Part shown: in pieces, positions 33,959-47,207 of the stretch | How the letters are laid out: the number at the start of each line of letters is the position of its first letter | Position numbering within the stretch: the first letter of the stretch is position 1 | Origin: Byssochlamys sp. IMV 00236 | Taxonomy: Eukaryota; Ascomycota; Eurotiomycetes; Eurotiales; Thermoascaceae | Direction: 5' to 3' | Assembly: GCA_001931875.2 (NCBI GenBank) | Contig: MSJH02000813.1 | Span: forward strand, 238,363-302,362 | DNA: 64,000 nucleotides | Notes under the pieces: model-generated | What the model was told of the DNA's origin: nothing | The model's input: the letters and a program-made list of their open reading frames with translations, nothing else | Databases searched by the model: none | Program-made: the position numbers and the translations under genes

Positions 33959-36940
33959 GTTGCTCGAGGCAAGTCGTAAGCCACGTAATGGCCGGTCGAC
34001 ATCTGTTTGAGAGGAATTCGCGGTGTCAGAGAGGGACAGACTACCCTCTGGTAACGAGGGGTAGCAGGAAGACGTATGCAGCAAGTGGGATAAGGAGGAT
34101 AAGAGGGGGGGAGGCAAGAGGCAAGTAGAAAGAGAGTGATAGCTCAGGAGCCTTGAGGTTGTATGGACTCCGCACTGATATTCGTATGCGGCTTATGTAT
34201 GCGATAAGCCGTTGCGGAGCCAAGAAAAGTCACGTGACGGGTGCGTGTACATCCAAGTTCATTATTCCCAAACCGGAAACTGAAACTAAATATAGGACAC
34301 TAATGCCAACTGAAGATTATCAGATAGAAGATCAGAGAAGTTGGAAAATGAGTACGACCGTAGAACACAGAATCTCTGTAGTTTAACATTTAGCAGGAAG
34401 GCTCACTGCGGATATAAAGTCCTTACTGAGGATTCGGCTCTTGGAACTTACCAGCCGGTACCTAATACTGCGGGCTTTTCGTTGCATCGGCGTTTCAACT
34501 TGTTTGACAAGGAAATTGCCTCCTCCTGCCATGGTAACATCTAATGAGATCGCATTGTTGCATCTCTTGATTTGTGTTATTCAGTCTGCAATTTTTGCGT
34601 CTTATATATATGCCGATTGCTGAATACAATGGAGTTACACCCAACGCAGTGAGAAAGACATCGAAACTTAAACGCTTTTGGAAGACGAAGACTGCAAGCT
34701 CATCGAGAAAAATCAAAGAAATGCTTGCTGATGTGGATGAGAAAGATAGACCGGAAAGCGGAGGATCCTGAGTCTGCATGCTTTATGAACGAAACCTCAA
34801 GCATCTCGTCTTCTCTTCAAATTTGCAAGGTGCGCTCTCTTATAAAATCGTGACTGGTCTCTGGCTTGTTAGAAGCAGTAACCTAACCATAGTTGGAAAG
34901 CATACTTCACCGTCCCAACTCTGACGCTGGGTTGTCAAAACATGGATTTCGTACTGGAGTAAATTGGAAGGATGAGTTCACGAGCGGCAACCCCTTCGAG
35001 ACGGTTCTGGACCTCGCTTAAAACCGAAGCAACGATGAATACGAGTTCTCTGGTGTTAGACTAGCCCTAATTTCTTGGATTCCACCAAGTGCTGTTGACC
35101 TGGTCTGGGGTCGAGACACGGTGATGATGTCATATGAAGCTTTCGGGCCAGGGCCAGATGCAAAAATTGCAGTGGTTCCTGGAACACCGGAGGTGGTAAA
35201 CTACCATAGTCTACTCTGTAGTTAACTAGGTAGCCATTGGGTTTGATCAGTAGAGATGTAGCTACAAGGCGGTGTCCAGAAGGAGTTGAAATGAAGAATC
35301 GAATGAGCTGGTCCGTGCGTCTATATAGCGTTTTGATCATCGCACTGCAGCAGCGCTGGTTGGCGTGGTGCTGGCCTGCTATGGTTGAGCTCCCCAATCC
35401 CTTCAGTGAGGACACCGGCTTTTCCCGGGTGGATTTCCCTGTTGTCGTACTCTAACTACTACATAACTAGGTACTGTATGTAGTCAGTTCCATTGAAAGG
35501 CGACTGAGCTTGTCTAACGAGGAGTTTGGCCGAGATCGCGGTGTTGTCCTCGTATAATAATAATAATAATAATAATAATTTCATAATAATTTGATTCTTT
35601 GGCTAGACAAAAGACGGTCGATGACAGATCACGTGGTCTAAGCGCATCGGGAACTCGATTGGGTGCATCTGGAGGCCTGACCTGACCTGTTGGCATCACG
35701 GTGTCTCGCACGATCGCCACGTATTTATTAGAATATTATTAGAATATTCACTATCTAGCAGTCCATATTATTGAGCCCGTTCAGGAGCAGCTGCGCAACA
35801 TGAAACCGAAGACACGAGTCACCACGAACAATTGCAGGAAGACAGCGTAGTAATAATATAATAATATTAACAATAATTGCTGGGCCTTGGCCGTGCTTTC
35901 TCCGGCCCGTTTGGCTGTCCCACCAGACTCCATCGCTCCCGTCGCTAGTCCTTCGCCCGCTAACGACCAAACAGATCTTCAAGGACCTTCCGCATGCTTC
36001 GCCCATCCTTCAGATCCTCATCCTACCTAAGTTAATCAATCCTATTCTAATCCTGGTACGGTACTCTTCTATCTGCTCCCTTGCTGTCCGTCCATGGATC
36101 CTTAGCTCACCACCATCCCTCTTCCCTTTCCCTTCCTCTCCTCTCCTCTCCTCTCCACCACCGCAAAGAATCCCCTTCCCGGAGAGTCTCTGCGAAAGGT
36201 GCGTTTCGCGGCTGTTCTTCCCCCCCGGCCACACACGCTCTGCCGTCGCGACCGTCCCCTCTCTGGTGTTGAAACCATCTCTCCGACAGTCTTCGTGTGT
36301 TCCACCGGTACCAAACCCGCTCTTCGCAGTCGCGATCACACGGTTCGCACTGGTCATCCACGGCTTCACAGACCTTTGACTCGTCTCCCTTTTCTGGAAT
36401 CAACTCTACTGTCTTCCTCACCTCAACGCCGTTCCCTCTCTCTGTCTTCCCCAACACCCACCCGTTCGTTTCGCCCAGCGCGGCCTGACGCCTAAATTCG
36501 GGTCTACCCACCCCTGTCATCTGTCACCACCTAGAGAAAATCATACGCCGCCTCACTCGAACTCTGCCACACTCAGTCCACTTGACCGTGTCCGCCTCTG
36601 GAGCCCAAAGGGCTCATTCCCCCCCGTCGAAGCCAACCCTTGCTGTGCTGGTCTTTCTCCGCTTGCTTGCTTGCTTGCTTCGCGCGGTCGAACACTGACG
36701 CTGAAGCCTGCTGGTGCATGATTCTGCAGACAGGAAGCGATTCTTCCACCCGCCGCAGCACCCGCGGTATACACTTTTCGTCGACCGTGTCTCTGGTCGA
36801 TTCCTTCCGTCGTTACCTCGCATCGCGGCCTCGGACTTCATCGCCGTATGGTTTAGGAGCTCTTCTCTTCAGCGAATGCTGACGTCAAAGGACGACTATC
36901 GCGGATCTCTCCCCAGTTGCCCGTCACTGGGGCTTCTGAT
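33959..36940. other. 3-kb intergenic between divergent LMBR1 and MED15 genes
   Basis: The LMBR1 side is ordinary. The middle (34.3-35.9 kb) is AT-rich with a (TAA)n microsatellite at 35554-35579 and a near-perfect ATTAGAATATT direct repeat at about 35727-35749. From about 36050 to 36940 the plus strand is strongly pyrimidine-rich with TCTCC and CTTG runs, fitting a long MED15 5' leader. No gene supported. Confidence 0.5.
35554..35579 (+). repeat. (TAA)n microsatellite
   Basis: Uninterrupted trinucleotide run of about 26 bp in AT-rich intergenic DNA. Confidence 0.9.
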
Positions 36941-39900
36941 ATGAATCCCGCAAGCTTTTCCAATGTCGGCGGAGGCATGCCCGGCGCGGGCAAGCCGCCA
37001 GGCCCCGTGCAAGTTCCCCAGAAAAACGAAAATGCGCAGGTGATCTTGAGATATGTCGCCCAAGCGTTGCAGTCGCAGGGCCCGTTTGCAGGATGGCGGG
37101 CGGAGGTGCCCATCCAGGAGCGGGCGATGAAGGTCTACCAAATGTGAGTTAACTTTCTTGCGCGACCTTGGGTTGCGACAGGTTCCAACCCGTTCCACGA
37201 CCGTGTCTCGCATCTTTGATCTCGCCGCGCACTCCCCAACTTTCTCTCTCGCTACTTTTTGCTTGTACTTTATCACTGATTTTTGTCGCAAGGATATCGT
37301 CCCTCCGTCTGATTCAACCCCGGATCGAGCTGCAGAGTGCCGTCCAGGCAGCCCTGAGCTTTGAGGAGAAAGCGTTTAGGGATGCGAGGGAGAAGGTAAT
37401 GCCCCAACAAGACATAGAACCGTGCGACCCGCTCTTGGAAGTTCTAATATCTTTGCGCAACAGGTTGACTACGAGAAGGAATGTACAGATAAACTGGTTC
37501 ACATCCGAGATACTAGGGCACGACAGGCCGCAGTGATGCAGGGCGGAATGATGCAACAAGCAGGAGCCGGTCCAGGTATGGCCGGTGTTCGTCAGAACCT
37601 CATGCAGCCGGGTTTCGCTCCACAGATCAACCGGCCGATGCAGGCGTCACCGATGCAAGTCCAACAGCAGATGGCGATGGGGATGAATGACCCGAATCAA
37701 CAAGCCGCAATGCAACAGCAGCAGCAGCAGCAACAACGACAACAGCAGTCACAGCAAGCATTCATGCAGCAGCAACAGGCCCAGCAGCGACAAGGCACTG
37801 GTGTACCACTACGCGATGATCTCAACATGCTGTCTCCTCAAGAGTTTGAGCAGGTCTGTCGGTTAGCCAACCAAATGCTACTGAAGACCTCGCCTGAGGA
37901 TATGGAGAAGATCAAGATGAACCTGCAGAACATGACCCAGGAGCAGAGACAATATCTTGCAAGGAAGAACATCGAACCGATGACGTACTTCTTCCGTTCA
38001 CAAGCTCTAAGGGAGCTGAGGAGACATAAGCGGAATCGCATGGAGATGGCTCGCGCACAAAACGGAGGTGTTGACCCCAGTGGCGGAATGATGGAGGACC
38101 CGATGATGAACCCACAACAGCGACAGATGGTCCAAAATATGATTGGCCTTCAGCGAAATTCGGCGATTCCCATGAATGCTCAACAAAATCTTGATCCTAC
38201 ATCATTTATCGGCAACGTCGAAAACATCCAAGGACAGCAGGCAGACGGTCTTCGTTCGCAGGAAGCGGGTCAGCTGGTTGTACCTGCCAGCTCTTCTCAG
38301 ATGAATCCACAGCAATTTGCTGGGCCTCAGGGGATGTTTCCAAGCGGTCAACAGCTCGGACAGAATGGCCAGCCGAATGCCAACCGATCCATGAACCCTC
38401 ACTTCTTGGCCCAGCAGCAGCATCTCCAGAATGCCCATAATGTGCAGCAGGAGCGGATCCAGCAAGCAGCACAGTTCCAGGCGCAGTCGCAGGCTCAGTC
38501 CCAAGCGCAAGCGCATGCTCGCGCCCAAGCCGCCCAAAAGGCGCAGATGGCCATGTCGCAAGGTGGTCAGGTCAATCCCCAAATTCCCCAAACGATGGCC
38601 CAACCCAGTCCAGCCATGCCGATGCTGAACCGATCACTGGGCCCGCAGATGTCACCGGTCCAGGTCGGTGCTCAACCTCGACCACAGTCCCGAGCTCCTG
38701 GTATGGGCCAACAGCCTCCGGGCGTCCAGTCAATCCCTGGCCAGCCTGCTATGCAAAATCGAGGCCAGATACCTCCCGGCTTGCCTCCTGCGGTGCAGGA
38801 ACAATTGTCTCAGATGACGCCTGAGCAGATCAACGCCTTTCTGATGAATCGTCGCAATCAAGTCATGGCAAGAGCAAATGCCGCTCAACAGTCTATGTCA
38901 ATGCAGCCGAACCTTTCTCACACAGGCCAGACTCCGCAAATGCCGAACGGTCAGCTGTCTAACGACCAAAACATGCGCGCAACGATGGGCCTGCAGCAAC
39001 AGATTTCTGGGATGGGTGGTGCACAACCACAGAACCAGATGCTACCAGGCCAGCAGATGTCATTGCAGCAACGACAGCAACAGCAACAGAACGATCTTCA
39101 GAAATTGCAATTCTTCCGCTCGCAGAATGGCGGTCTAGACATGACTCCTGAACAAGTCAGGGAAATGGATCGTTGGCCTTTCCCGCCGTCGATCCTCAAT
39201 TCAAACAATATGAATTCACCTGTGCCAAAGACTGTTAAAACGTGGGGCCAGCTTAAACAATGGGCAGCTCAGAACCCCCACCTTCTTGGGGGTGTAGACC
39301 TTCCAAAGCTGCTCACTCTTCAACGACTTCACCTTGCGCAGACTCTGACCCAGGGGAGGGATGCGAATCGTAACCCGGAGCAGGGCGGCCAAAACCATGG
39401 GCTGCCCATGACGAACTTCCCAGGGCACCAGCAGCCATTCATGGCACCGCAGAACTTCCAGCCTGGCCAGCATCAACATCCGCCGTTCAATATGGCAGCA
39501 GCGATGCGTCCAATTACAGCAAATGACATACATATAGCCCGACAGAGACTAGGTGCTCAGGCACAGAACTACACAGATGAACAGCTAAGGGAACTGCTGC
39601 ATCGGAATCGTCAGAAACAGATAATGCAAGCTCAGAAATCCGCAGCAGCCCAAGCATTTGCGCAGCAGGCAGCATTGAACCAAGGTCAACCAGCGCAACA
39701 ACCTCAACAGCAGCCAGCACCGGCTCCTCAGACAACACCTCTCATGAAACAACAGCAACCGGTCCCGCAACAGACGCCGCAAGCAAATGCTAAGAGCCAG
39801 GCCACTGCGGCAGCAAAGAATGTAAAGGCGTCACCGGCGAAGGCGGCTGCCAAGAAGAGGTCTAATGACGAGGTGACAGAGGTCCCAGCTCCTAAAGCTC

Positions 39901-41789
39901 AGCCAGTATCCCAACCACCTGCTTCCCAAGCTCCCGCGGTCACTGCGCGCCCCAATTTCACCCGTGAACAGTTGGCTGCCATGACCCCGCAGCAGCGTGA
40001 GCAATTGGAAGCTCACATGCGCAGACAGACCAGAGCCCCGATAACAAAGGCTGCAGCGGAAGAGGCGTGGAGCCATATTCCTGAAAAGCTTAGACTTCTG
40101 TATGCTGAGATTTCTAAAAATGCGCCCCCTCCCAAGCCTGTCAAAATACCTCCTGAGCAGAAGGCTGTCATGGCCCAGCAACTCAGAGAGTGCACAGATA
40201 TGTTAGGTAGGATGGATACGTTGGTGCAATGGTTCGCAAAGATTCCGGGACAGGAGAAGAGTGTCCGGAGTCTCCTTGGCATGGTAAGTAAAATCTCACT
40301 GCTTTTTTTCGTATCATGCCATCCCTGCTAATGACAGCTACAGCGCATTCAACTCATGAGGCAATTCAAAGATCCAGACTGGACGATCAATGACCAGTTC
40401 ACCATACCACCCGAATCTCTGGCGCAAACGATCACCTACATCAAGAAGCTGTTCACTGCCATGATCAGTAAGGTGCAAAGCCAACCTGCCGCTCAACGAG
40501 CTGCACAGCAGGCGGCTGCCACTACTTCTGCTGGTCAGCCGGCCACTCAGGCAAAGCTGAACGCTAGCAATCTGCAGCAACTTCAGCAACAAGAAGAAGC
40601 CCTGCAACGCGCCCGACGTGCTTCGATTCAGAGCGTTCCTCCGGCACCCACAGCTCCACAAGCTCCCTTTGCTTTGGGTGCCCCTTCGCCTCAAGGTGTT
40701 CCTCAGGCCTACGGCCCAGGAGGGTTGACCCCAGACAAGCTGAAACTGCCTCCGACAAAGAAGAGAAAGCAGTCCCATGGCACAACTCCTGGTACCCCAG
40801 CTCAGGGCCAAGCAGCCGCCACTGCTGCATCGAAGGCGCAAGGTGCCAAGCAAACGCCTGTCGACGTCAACAAGGCCACAGCTGGTTTGGTTGGTCCATT
40901 CAAGTGTGCTGAGCTTGAATGTGAGCACCACCAAAAGGGCTTTGTGACGCAAGCCGCACTGGATAAGCATGTCGAGGAAAGCCACAAAGTTGAGCAAATT
41001 GGCGACCCCTTGGAGTTTGCGCTGGAGAGCTTTCGTACGGTTCTTGCCCAAGACAAAGAAAAACCAGCAGTGCAGGAATCGAAGGTCTCAGCTGCGGCAC
41101 CGGATATGCAGCGCGTTGTTAGTAAGCCGGGTATTGTTGGCCTGAAGCAGGATATCAAGGGTGATGGGGCAACCCCAGCAACCGTCGGGGCTACCCCTAT
41201 GGGCCGTGTACCCAGCCAAGTTGGTCCCAAGTCGACATCCCCGGCATCCAATCAGTTGCAAACCCCAAGAACCGTATCCGGTAAACCGCCTGCTGGCAGA
41301 CCTACTGGAGGCAAAGAAGAGAGGAAAGAGGGCGGCAAGACTTCGGTGCAGATTTCGTCCGCTGAGGATGCGGCAACCAAGGACCCGTGGGCGGATAGCA
41401 CGATCTCGCTTGAGGCTATCCATGACACATTCATGGACTTTGGGGATGAAAGCTTGCATGGGTTGGGCTTTGACCCACTTGAGGAGTTCCTCAACTCAGA
41501 AGCTTTCAGCAAGAACACGTCGGAAGACACACCGGACTCGGTTGAGACGGGCGCGGTTACTCAGACGCCTAAGGATGCTGAACCATCCAAAGATGTTGAC
41601 GTTAAGATCAGTGGTGTGAGCGACGACAATTGGATTCCCGCTGACTGGGTAAATCTTCCTAGCCACGTTGAGGGTGAACTTGATCTGTTGATGAATGACC
41701 GATGGGAAGATCTCAACTGGGACACTATCGATCATAAAGACGCAGAGCTCAGTTTTGATAGCGGACCGATTGATCTCTATGCCATCTAA
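36941..41789 (+). CDS. med15: Mediator complex subunit 15 (Gal11/KIX type)
   Basis: Tail-module subunit of Mediator, which contacts activators and bridges them to RNA polymerase II in the nucleus. Four exons (36941-37143, 37293-37395, 37464-40283, 40344-41789) give 1523 residues. Residues about 30-110 form a KIX-like three-helix region spread over the first three exons (QVILRYVAQALQSQGPFAGWR, then RLIQPRIELQSAV, then KECTDKLVHIRDTR). A very long Gln/Met/Pro-rich middle follows, with CAG/CAA-encoded poly-Gln near 37700-37750. Then comes a helical C-terminal region (PEKLRLLYAEISKNAPPP, IQLMRQFKDPDWTIND) and a terminal acidic/aromatic tail ending WEDLNWDTIDH. A C2H2-like Cys/His cluster is encoded near 40900-40990. 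Intron phases all restore the frame. The gene is divergent from LMBR1 and tandem with the transporter gene. Confidence 0.87.
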
Positions 41790-42702
41790 TCTCTCACCTA
41801 CCATCTGAGGGAGAGCAACCTCGGTGGCGCTTTTGATTATGTGGCCTCTTTTTCGTTCTGTGGCGTGAGGACAGATGCTGATTGTACACTACAAGACCTT
41901 CTGGGCCAGGACTATGTTTGTTCCATCAGGATTGTGTTCCCTTGTCGTACTTTTCTCTTGATCGAGCGAGGGCGTTTTGCGGGACAGAAAAGTTTGATGC
42001 TGACCTTTTGAGGGGCATTGGAGATGGGGAGAATGATCTTGGCTTCTTTTCTTCTTCTTTTGTCTTTTCTTGTTCCAATATTTTATGCCTGCGGGTTACG
42101 ATGATACCAAGGATACTTTGTACACTTTTTGAGGTTCTTGATCGCTATGTCTTCTTGCAATGTCGTTCTATGCCAGTTATTATGGAGAGTTGGCGTAGAG
42201 TATGCCATTTATGCGCGCCTGGAACAGTATTCATTTTCTCGTTCGATCCACTATAGATAGGAACAACGTACAACCTTATGTTGATGCACTTCTAGAAATG
42301 AAAACGAAGGCCCATAACTACTTCTTATATCACGCTACGGGATAACACGGATAACTTAAGACTAACTCTGATGAAAGTGCCAAGACCCGCCGATCAGCCG
42401 ATAAGGCGGACGCGTGACTCCAGACCCATGGGCCTTCTGTATCATCACCGCAACCCGTCATCTCTCATCTAGGGTTCATCTCTTGTCGTTGGAACTGTAT
42501 CCTGGTATCTCAGCCAGGTAGGATGGACAGCAGATAAGGAGATCCTTATACTAAGATAACACCGTTCCTGCAGAGGGCTTCCAAACTCACTGGAGTTGCT
42601 ACCTTCCGAAGCTCCACTTCGACGACAGGAGCTCCCAGCTCCAAGAAGCTCTTTGCCATCCATTGTATCCTCTTTACGACGCTGAGTGCAACGGCAGTCA
42701 AA
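41790..42702. other. intergenic, MED15 3' UTR and transporter promoter
   Basis: 0.9 kb. T-rich 3' region from 41820 to 42130; GC-richer promoter from about 42370. No gene supported. Confidence 0.5.
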
Positions 42703-44221
42703 ATGGCCCCCAAGGCACTCATCCCGTTCCTTGTCGGGATGATGCTTCTGACCGGCGTTTGCAATACTCTTCTGAGCAAGTACCAGGTCCGTTGGGGATA
42801 ATCCGCTGCTCCGATGTCAGACGCGGAGAAAGTGCTAACGTTGATATCTCAGGACATGCAATGTGTCAGAAATTGTCATTCTCCTGACCCGAAAGAGCGG
42901 AAATTATTCGAACAGCCGGTGATCCAGACGTAAGCTTCTCCCGTCTGCTCCAGTCTGTTTGAACCCTGAGCTGTCTTAATGACCGAGCCCTCAATACAGT
43001 GCCCAGATGTTTATTGGAGAAATGGGCTCCTGGCTCGTCGTATTCCTCTCCTGGATATATTCTCGATACACTACTCGCCGATCAGCCGACACTGCACCTC
43101 TTCTAGCCGGCGGTTATCAGCCGGTCAACAACGTTGATGCTGCCGATGACGACGACGAAGACCGCACCCTGGGAGGACCAGGTGGACCAAACCCCATCAA
43201 CAAGCCGCTTGTTCCCAATGATGAAACGCGAATAAGGCTTGAAGGATGGAAGACTATTCTGCTGGCTGCGCCGGCGTGCTGCGACATCGCTGGAACGACA
43301 CTGATGAACGTGGGCCTGCTCTTCGTGGCGGCAAGCATCTACCAGATGACCCGTGGAGCACTCGTCCTTTTTGTCGGGCTCTTCAGCGTCCTGTTTCTTC
43401 GCAGGAAATTGTACCTCTACCAGTGGCTGTCCCTGGTGATCGTGGTTGTTGGTGTAGGCCTCGTTGGTCTCGCTGGTGCCCTCTTCAGCGATAGCGGTGA
43501 GGCTTCTGATGATGTGGTAGGAAATGCCATGGTTGTCGTTTCGAGGGCAGTGGAAGATGTTCATGCCACAGCCAGGACACCAGAGGCTGTGCGCACCATC
43601 ATTGGCGTGCTCTTGATCGCTGGCGCTCAGATTTTCACTGCGACCCAGTTCGTTCTCGAGGAGTGGATTTTGGAGCACTACGCTTTGGAACCGTTGAAGG
43701 TTGTTGGCTGGGAAGGTATCTTTGGGTTTATTGTCACTGCTGTGGGTATGGTCATCTTGCACCTGGCCATCGGACGGACAGAAGCCGGCAGGTACGGCTA
43801 CTTTGATCTCAAGGAAGGCTGGCATGAAATCACCACCAATCGAGCTGTCGCAGTATCCAGTGTGCTCATCATGGTTAGTATCGGGTATGTGTCTCCCACC
43901 GTTTCCAGTTCCCAGTTGCATCCTGAATCTGACAATCTACTTTGCAGCGGTTTCAACTATTTTGGTCTCTCCGTTACTCGAACCGTGTCCGCTACGTCTC
44001 GCAGCACCATCGACACTTGTCGTACCCTGTTTATCTGGCTGGTCTCTCTTGGTCTGGGATGGGAGACGTTCAAGTGGCTTCAAGTTGCTGGTTTCGCCAT
44101 GCTAGTCTATGGCACCTTTGTCTTCAATGACATTGTGAGACCGCCACTGAAGGCCTGCATACCCAGAAGCCGGAGAGAAAGGGAAGAATTGCTCCCCGAG
44201 GAGCCTATCGAGCACATTTAA
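42703..44221 (+). CDS. SLC35F6-like drug/metabolite-type membrane transporter
   Basis: 439 residues from four exons: 42703-42786, 42853-42929, 43000-43884 and 43948-44221. About ten hydrophobic helices with the nucleotide-sugar/EamA transporter layout. The first is encoded in exon 1 (LIPFLVGMMLLTGVCNTLLSKYQ). AAPACCDIAGTTLMNVGLLFVAASIYQM is the family signature helix-loop-helix, followed by RGALVLFVGLFSVLFLRRKL and LQVAGFAMLVYGTFVFND near the end. A charged loop (ADDDDEDRTLGG) follows the second helix. SLC35F6 members sit in lysosomal or mitochondrial membranes in animals; the cargo is not known. The last intron (63 nt) keeps the frame open if retained, so a longer isoform with 21 extra residues is possible. 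The start is the only ATG ahead of helix 1. Confidence 0.88.
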
Positions 44222-45280
44222 ACCCTGCCATATTTTAGTGGATATTACAGGAGCTGTGCTCCTGCCTTGTGACTCTGAGTCTACGAATACATTACGGCAA
44301 GACTTCAACGACTTTTTGGGAAGCCTATGTCACAGATGTTGACCGATATATATACTCAAGAGGACTAAATTGACTACTCCGCTAGTCACCCAAGACAGCA
44401 TCATGCCAGATGATCCCAAAGGTCGTATTTCCATTTAACCGTTAGAGTTTCAATACTGAATTCCTGGCCGCACTACTCCCGAACATACTAGACTGGCGCT
44501 TTGGGCTCAAGTGACTTGAAGACTTTTCGTTTTGCGCATTTCATCATAGGATTGGCGTTCGGGTAAAGCGATTGTTTCATGCTCTCGCATCTCGTTCATT
44601 GATTACACGTTGTTTATCATCCATCTGTCACTATCTCGTCGACATATAGTCATTGCTACATAGCCTACAGATCATGAATGAAGAGAACATTTGATCTTAT
44701 ATACATCAATTGAACTTCTACTGCACTCAAGACCTAGCGGACACAACGTCTAAACATGCGATGATCCATTCTAGCCACGTATTGACCGCAAAAAGCTCGT
44801 CCAAGGGCATGAAAGAAGACAATTAAGTATTATCGATACAGAGACTGAATTGCACGAAGATAACCAAAACAAGCCAAAATCGAAAGCTCGGGGGAAAGGA
44901 AAAAAGGAAGGTCAGTATTTAATACAGTTGGTTGAAGTGAATCGAATAGAAGCGAAACGATGAGATGTGGATATGGGATATGGAGAACCCTTCCTCAATG
45001 AATTAGACTCCGGACCCTAAAGTCAATGCTAGGGAAAGCGTAATAGGTTTTTTAAAAAGGTATTTGTGGGTATCTCTTAGAAGAAAAAGACCTGTCCGTG
45101 CTGCCCTTTTCCGTGTGTTCTATTATTGTTGTTGTTGATGATGGTTGTGCTTTTTCCGGAAAACAAAAGTACGACCGTGAGTAATGCGGGTATACAAACC
45201 GACAGTGTAGGGAGGCAACTATTGTACAGGGAATAAGATGTGGATGATGAGATTTCGACTGGTTGCCGATGTCTTTTGAT
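44222..45280. other. convergent intergenic, 1.06 kb
   Basis: 3' regions of two convergent genes. AT-rich, no gene or repeat of note. Confidence 0.55.
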
Positions 45281-47207
45281 TCAGACAAGGACATAGAGGG
45301 CGCACATCTGGAAGAGAGATTATAAGTTGTTGTTCGATCGAGTCTCTTGGTGGAAACTTGTAGGGTTAAGAAGTGCCAAGGGGATTGATCTATGCACTTA
45401 CCATCGAAAGCCCAATGATCATGCAGGACCAGAAGCAGACGTTCTATTGATTAAAGTGGTTAGTAACTCGGTTCGTCAGTGTAGGGGGTGACAGAAGGCA
45501 AGCTTACATTGAGGACGCGCCGGCCCCTGATGAACTTGGACCTCTGAATAGCTATGATGGGTAGTTGTAGCATCATGGTGAGGAATCCATAGCCACGCAG
45601 CTTCTTGGTGATACAAGCCATGACCAGTTCATGCGCGATGGAGCTGACTAAGAAGGTAATGAACATGGAGACAGAGCTTGAGAAGTGTGTCTTTGAGGAA
45701 AAGTACACATGGCGTCGGAGGAAGTGGTGGACTGGGATGTTCCACTCGCGAGAGAACTCGAGCCTAGCCAACAGAATTTAGCATTGCTCCAATTGATGAT
45801 AAGGGATAAAAAAAAAAGTAGAAGACTCACCAATCACAGGAGTTCCACCAGTCAGAATAGAAGCGACGGTCTGCAAAACGGGTGATCTCCGCGAAGGCGC
45901 CCAGCACATACTCGAAGATGACCAGAAACACCAAGAGGAAGGCCAGCATGAACGGAAACAGGAGCATACTGATAGTTTCGGCGAGGATCAACGCTTTATC
46001 GGCCATAGTGCTGTGGATCTGCAGTTGAACGCTTGCCTCGCTGAGGACTGGAAGCATAAACTCTTCCGTGATCAATGTGAGCAAGCTAATGCAGCCAAAT
46101 ACGGCCAAGGTCTTGAAAAAGACCTCTGACCAGCGGATTTTGTTAGTCCTCGGGTACTCCAGCTCATAACAGAGAGTAGGACAGAACAGATAGTCGACGT
46201 AATTCCCGACGGACAGATTACGCGGGTACGTGACATTTCCCAAGGGCGAAGTGAGCTCCGTCGCCAGATCTTCCCGGAGCTTGGATACCGACGCCGGTGG
46301 TTCCTGCGACTCTGACCGAACATGTCCATCTCGCGATACGCGCGGATATCGGACAGCTGCGTCCATCGATGCTGATTCGGGCTTATCCAACGAAGCCAGG
46401 CGACGCTGCGTTTCGCTCAGGTGCCCGTTATAGAAGGCATAGGAGTGCATCTTCATCAGGAGCACCAACGTGTGGAGGGTGAAGAAGACCTGAGCTGTCC
46501 AGGCCCAGTCGAGCAGAAAAGGCCAGCTGGTGTAGTTAGTATTTAACCCGACCTCGATCTCCATTAAATAGTTGTCCTTACCTCACCCAAAGACAGAGCC
46601 AGGCAAATTGGAACAAGCTCTGGATAACCATGCCCCCCTGAGACCAACGGAGCCATCCTTTACTTCTCCTCGACATGTGGTGTAATGGCAATGTCAGCCC
46701 CGTCGTGGTCACCATAGCCAGATCACTCAGCGCCAGTTGCCATACGTTCTCCGTCAATAGACTCCATACATGGACGCGCAGTGGGTAACCAGTATCTTTG
46801 ATGTTTCGCAGCATCGTGGTCACGACCATGATGGACAGACCGATCCAGAAGAGAGTAAAGAATCCGTGGAAGTCATGATAATCGCTCTCCGGATCGAAAT
46901 GCGAAACGCGGGGAACGTAGTCGATGGTATAGAACAGACGGCGTCGTGCTCGCACCTGTTTCCTGGCGGAAGAAAGGGAGTGGACGGAGGGAGGCGCATC
47001 TTCGGGCACGGGGGTTGAAGTGCCACTATGACGGTATCTTGATGAGTAGGGGAGAATTCATGTGTTTCTTTCCATCACGTACCTAGATTCCTCTGTGGCC
47101 AGTTTCTCCAAAGGCGACGGTAGAGGTTGCTCCTCCCGTTTATTGGAGGCCTTGTTACGCGGCCGTAGTGTTTCAGTCGCACTGCCATTTGCGACCGACG
47201 TCGACAT
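45281..47207 (-). CDS. sterol O-acyltransferase (ARE/ACAT, MBOAT family)
   Basis: ER membrane enzyme that esterifies ergosterol or other sterols with acyl-CoA for storage in lipid droplets. Six exons on the minus strand (47207-47083, 47037-46582, 46526-45831, 45763-45508, 45443-45402, 45307-45281) give 533 residues. Only the first 120 residues are polar and cytosolic; about eight membrane helices follow. The ACAT signature FYSDWWN is at about 416-422. The catalytic histidine of MBOAT enzymes is in SSIAHEL (about His470). NIPVHHFLRRHVY precedes it. The last exon is only 27 nt and encodes MCALYVLV, so short-exon splicing is needed to finish the last helix. The start codon lies 753 bp from the divergent AP-1 gamma start. 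Confidence 0.92.

Noticed and set aside
33959..34117. N-terminal extension of the LMBR1 protein
   Set aside because: It begins at a TTG codon and adds low-complexity sequence; the first ATG at 33958 gives a normal N-terminus.
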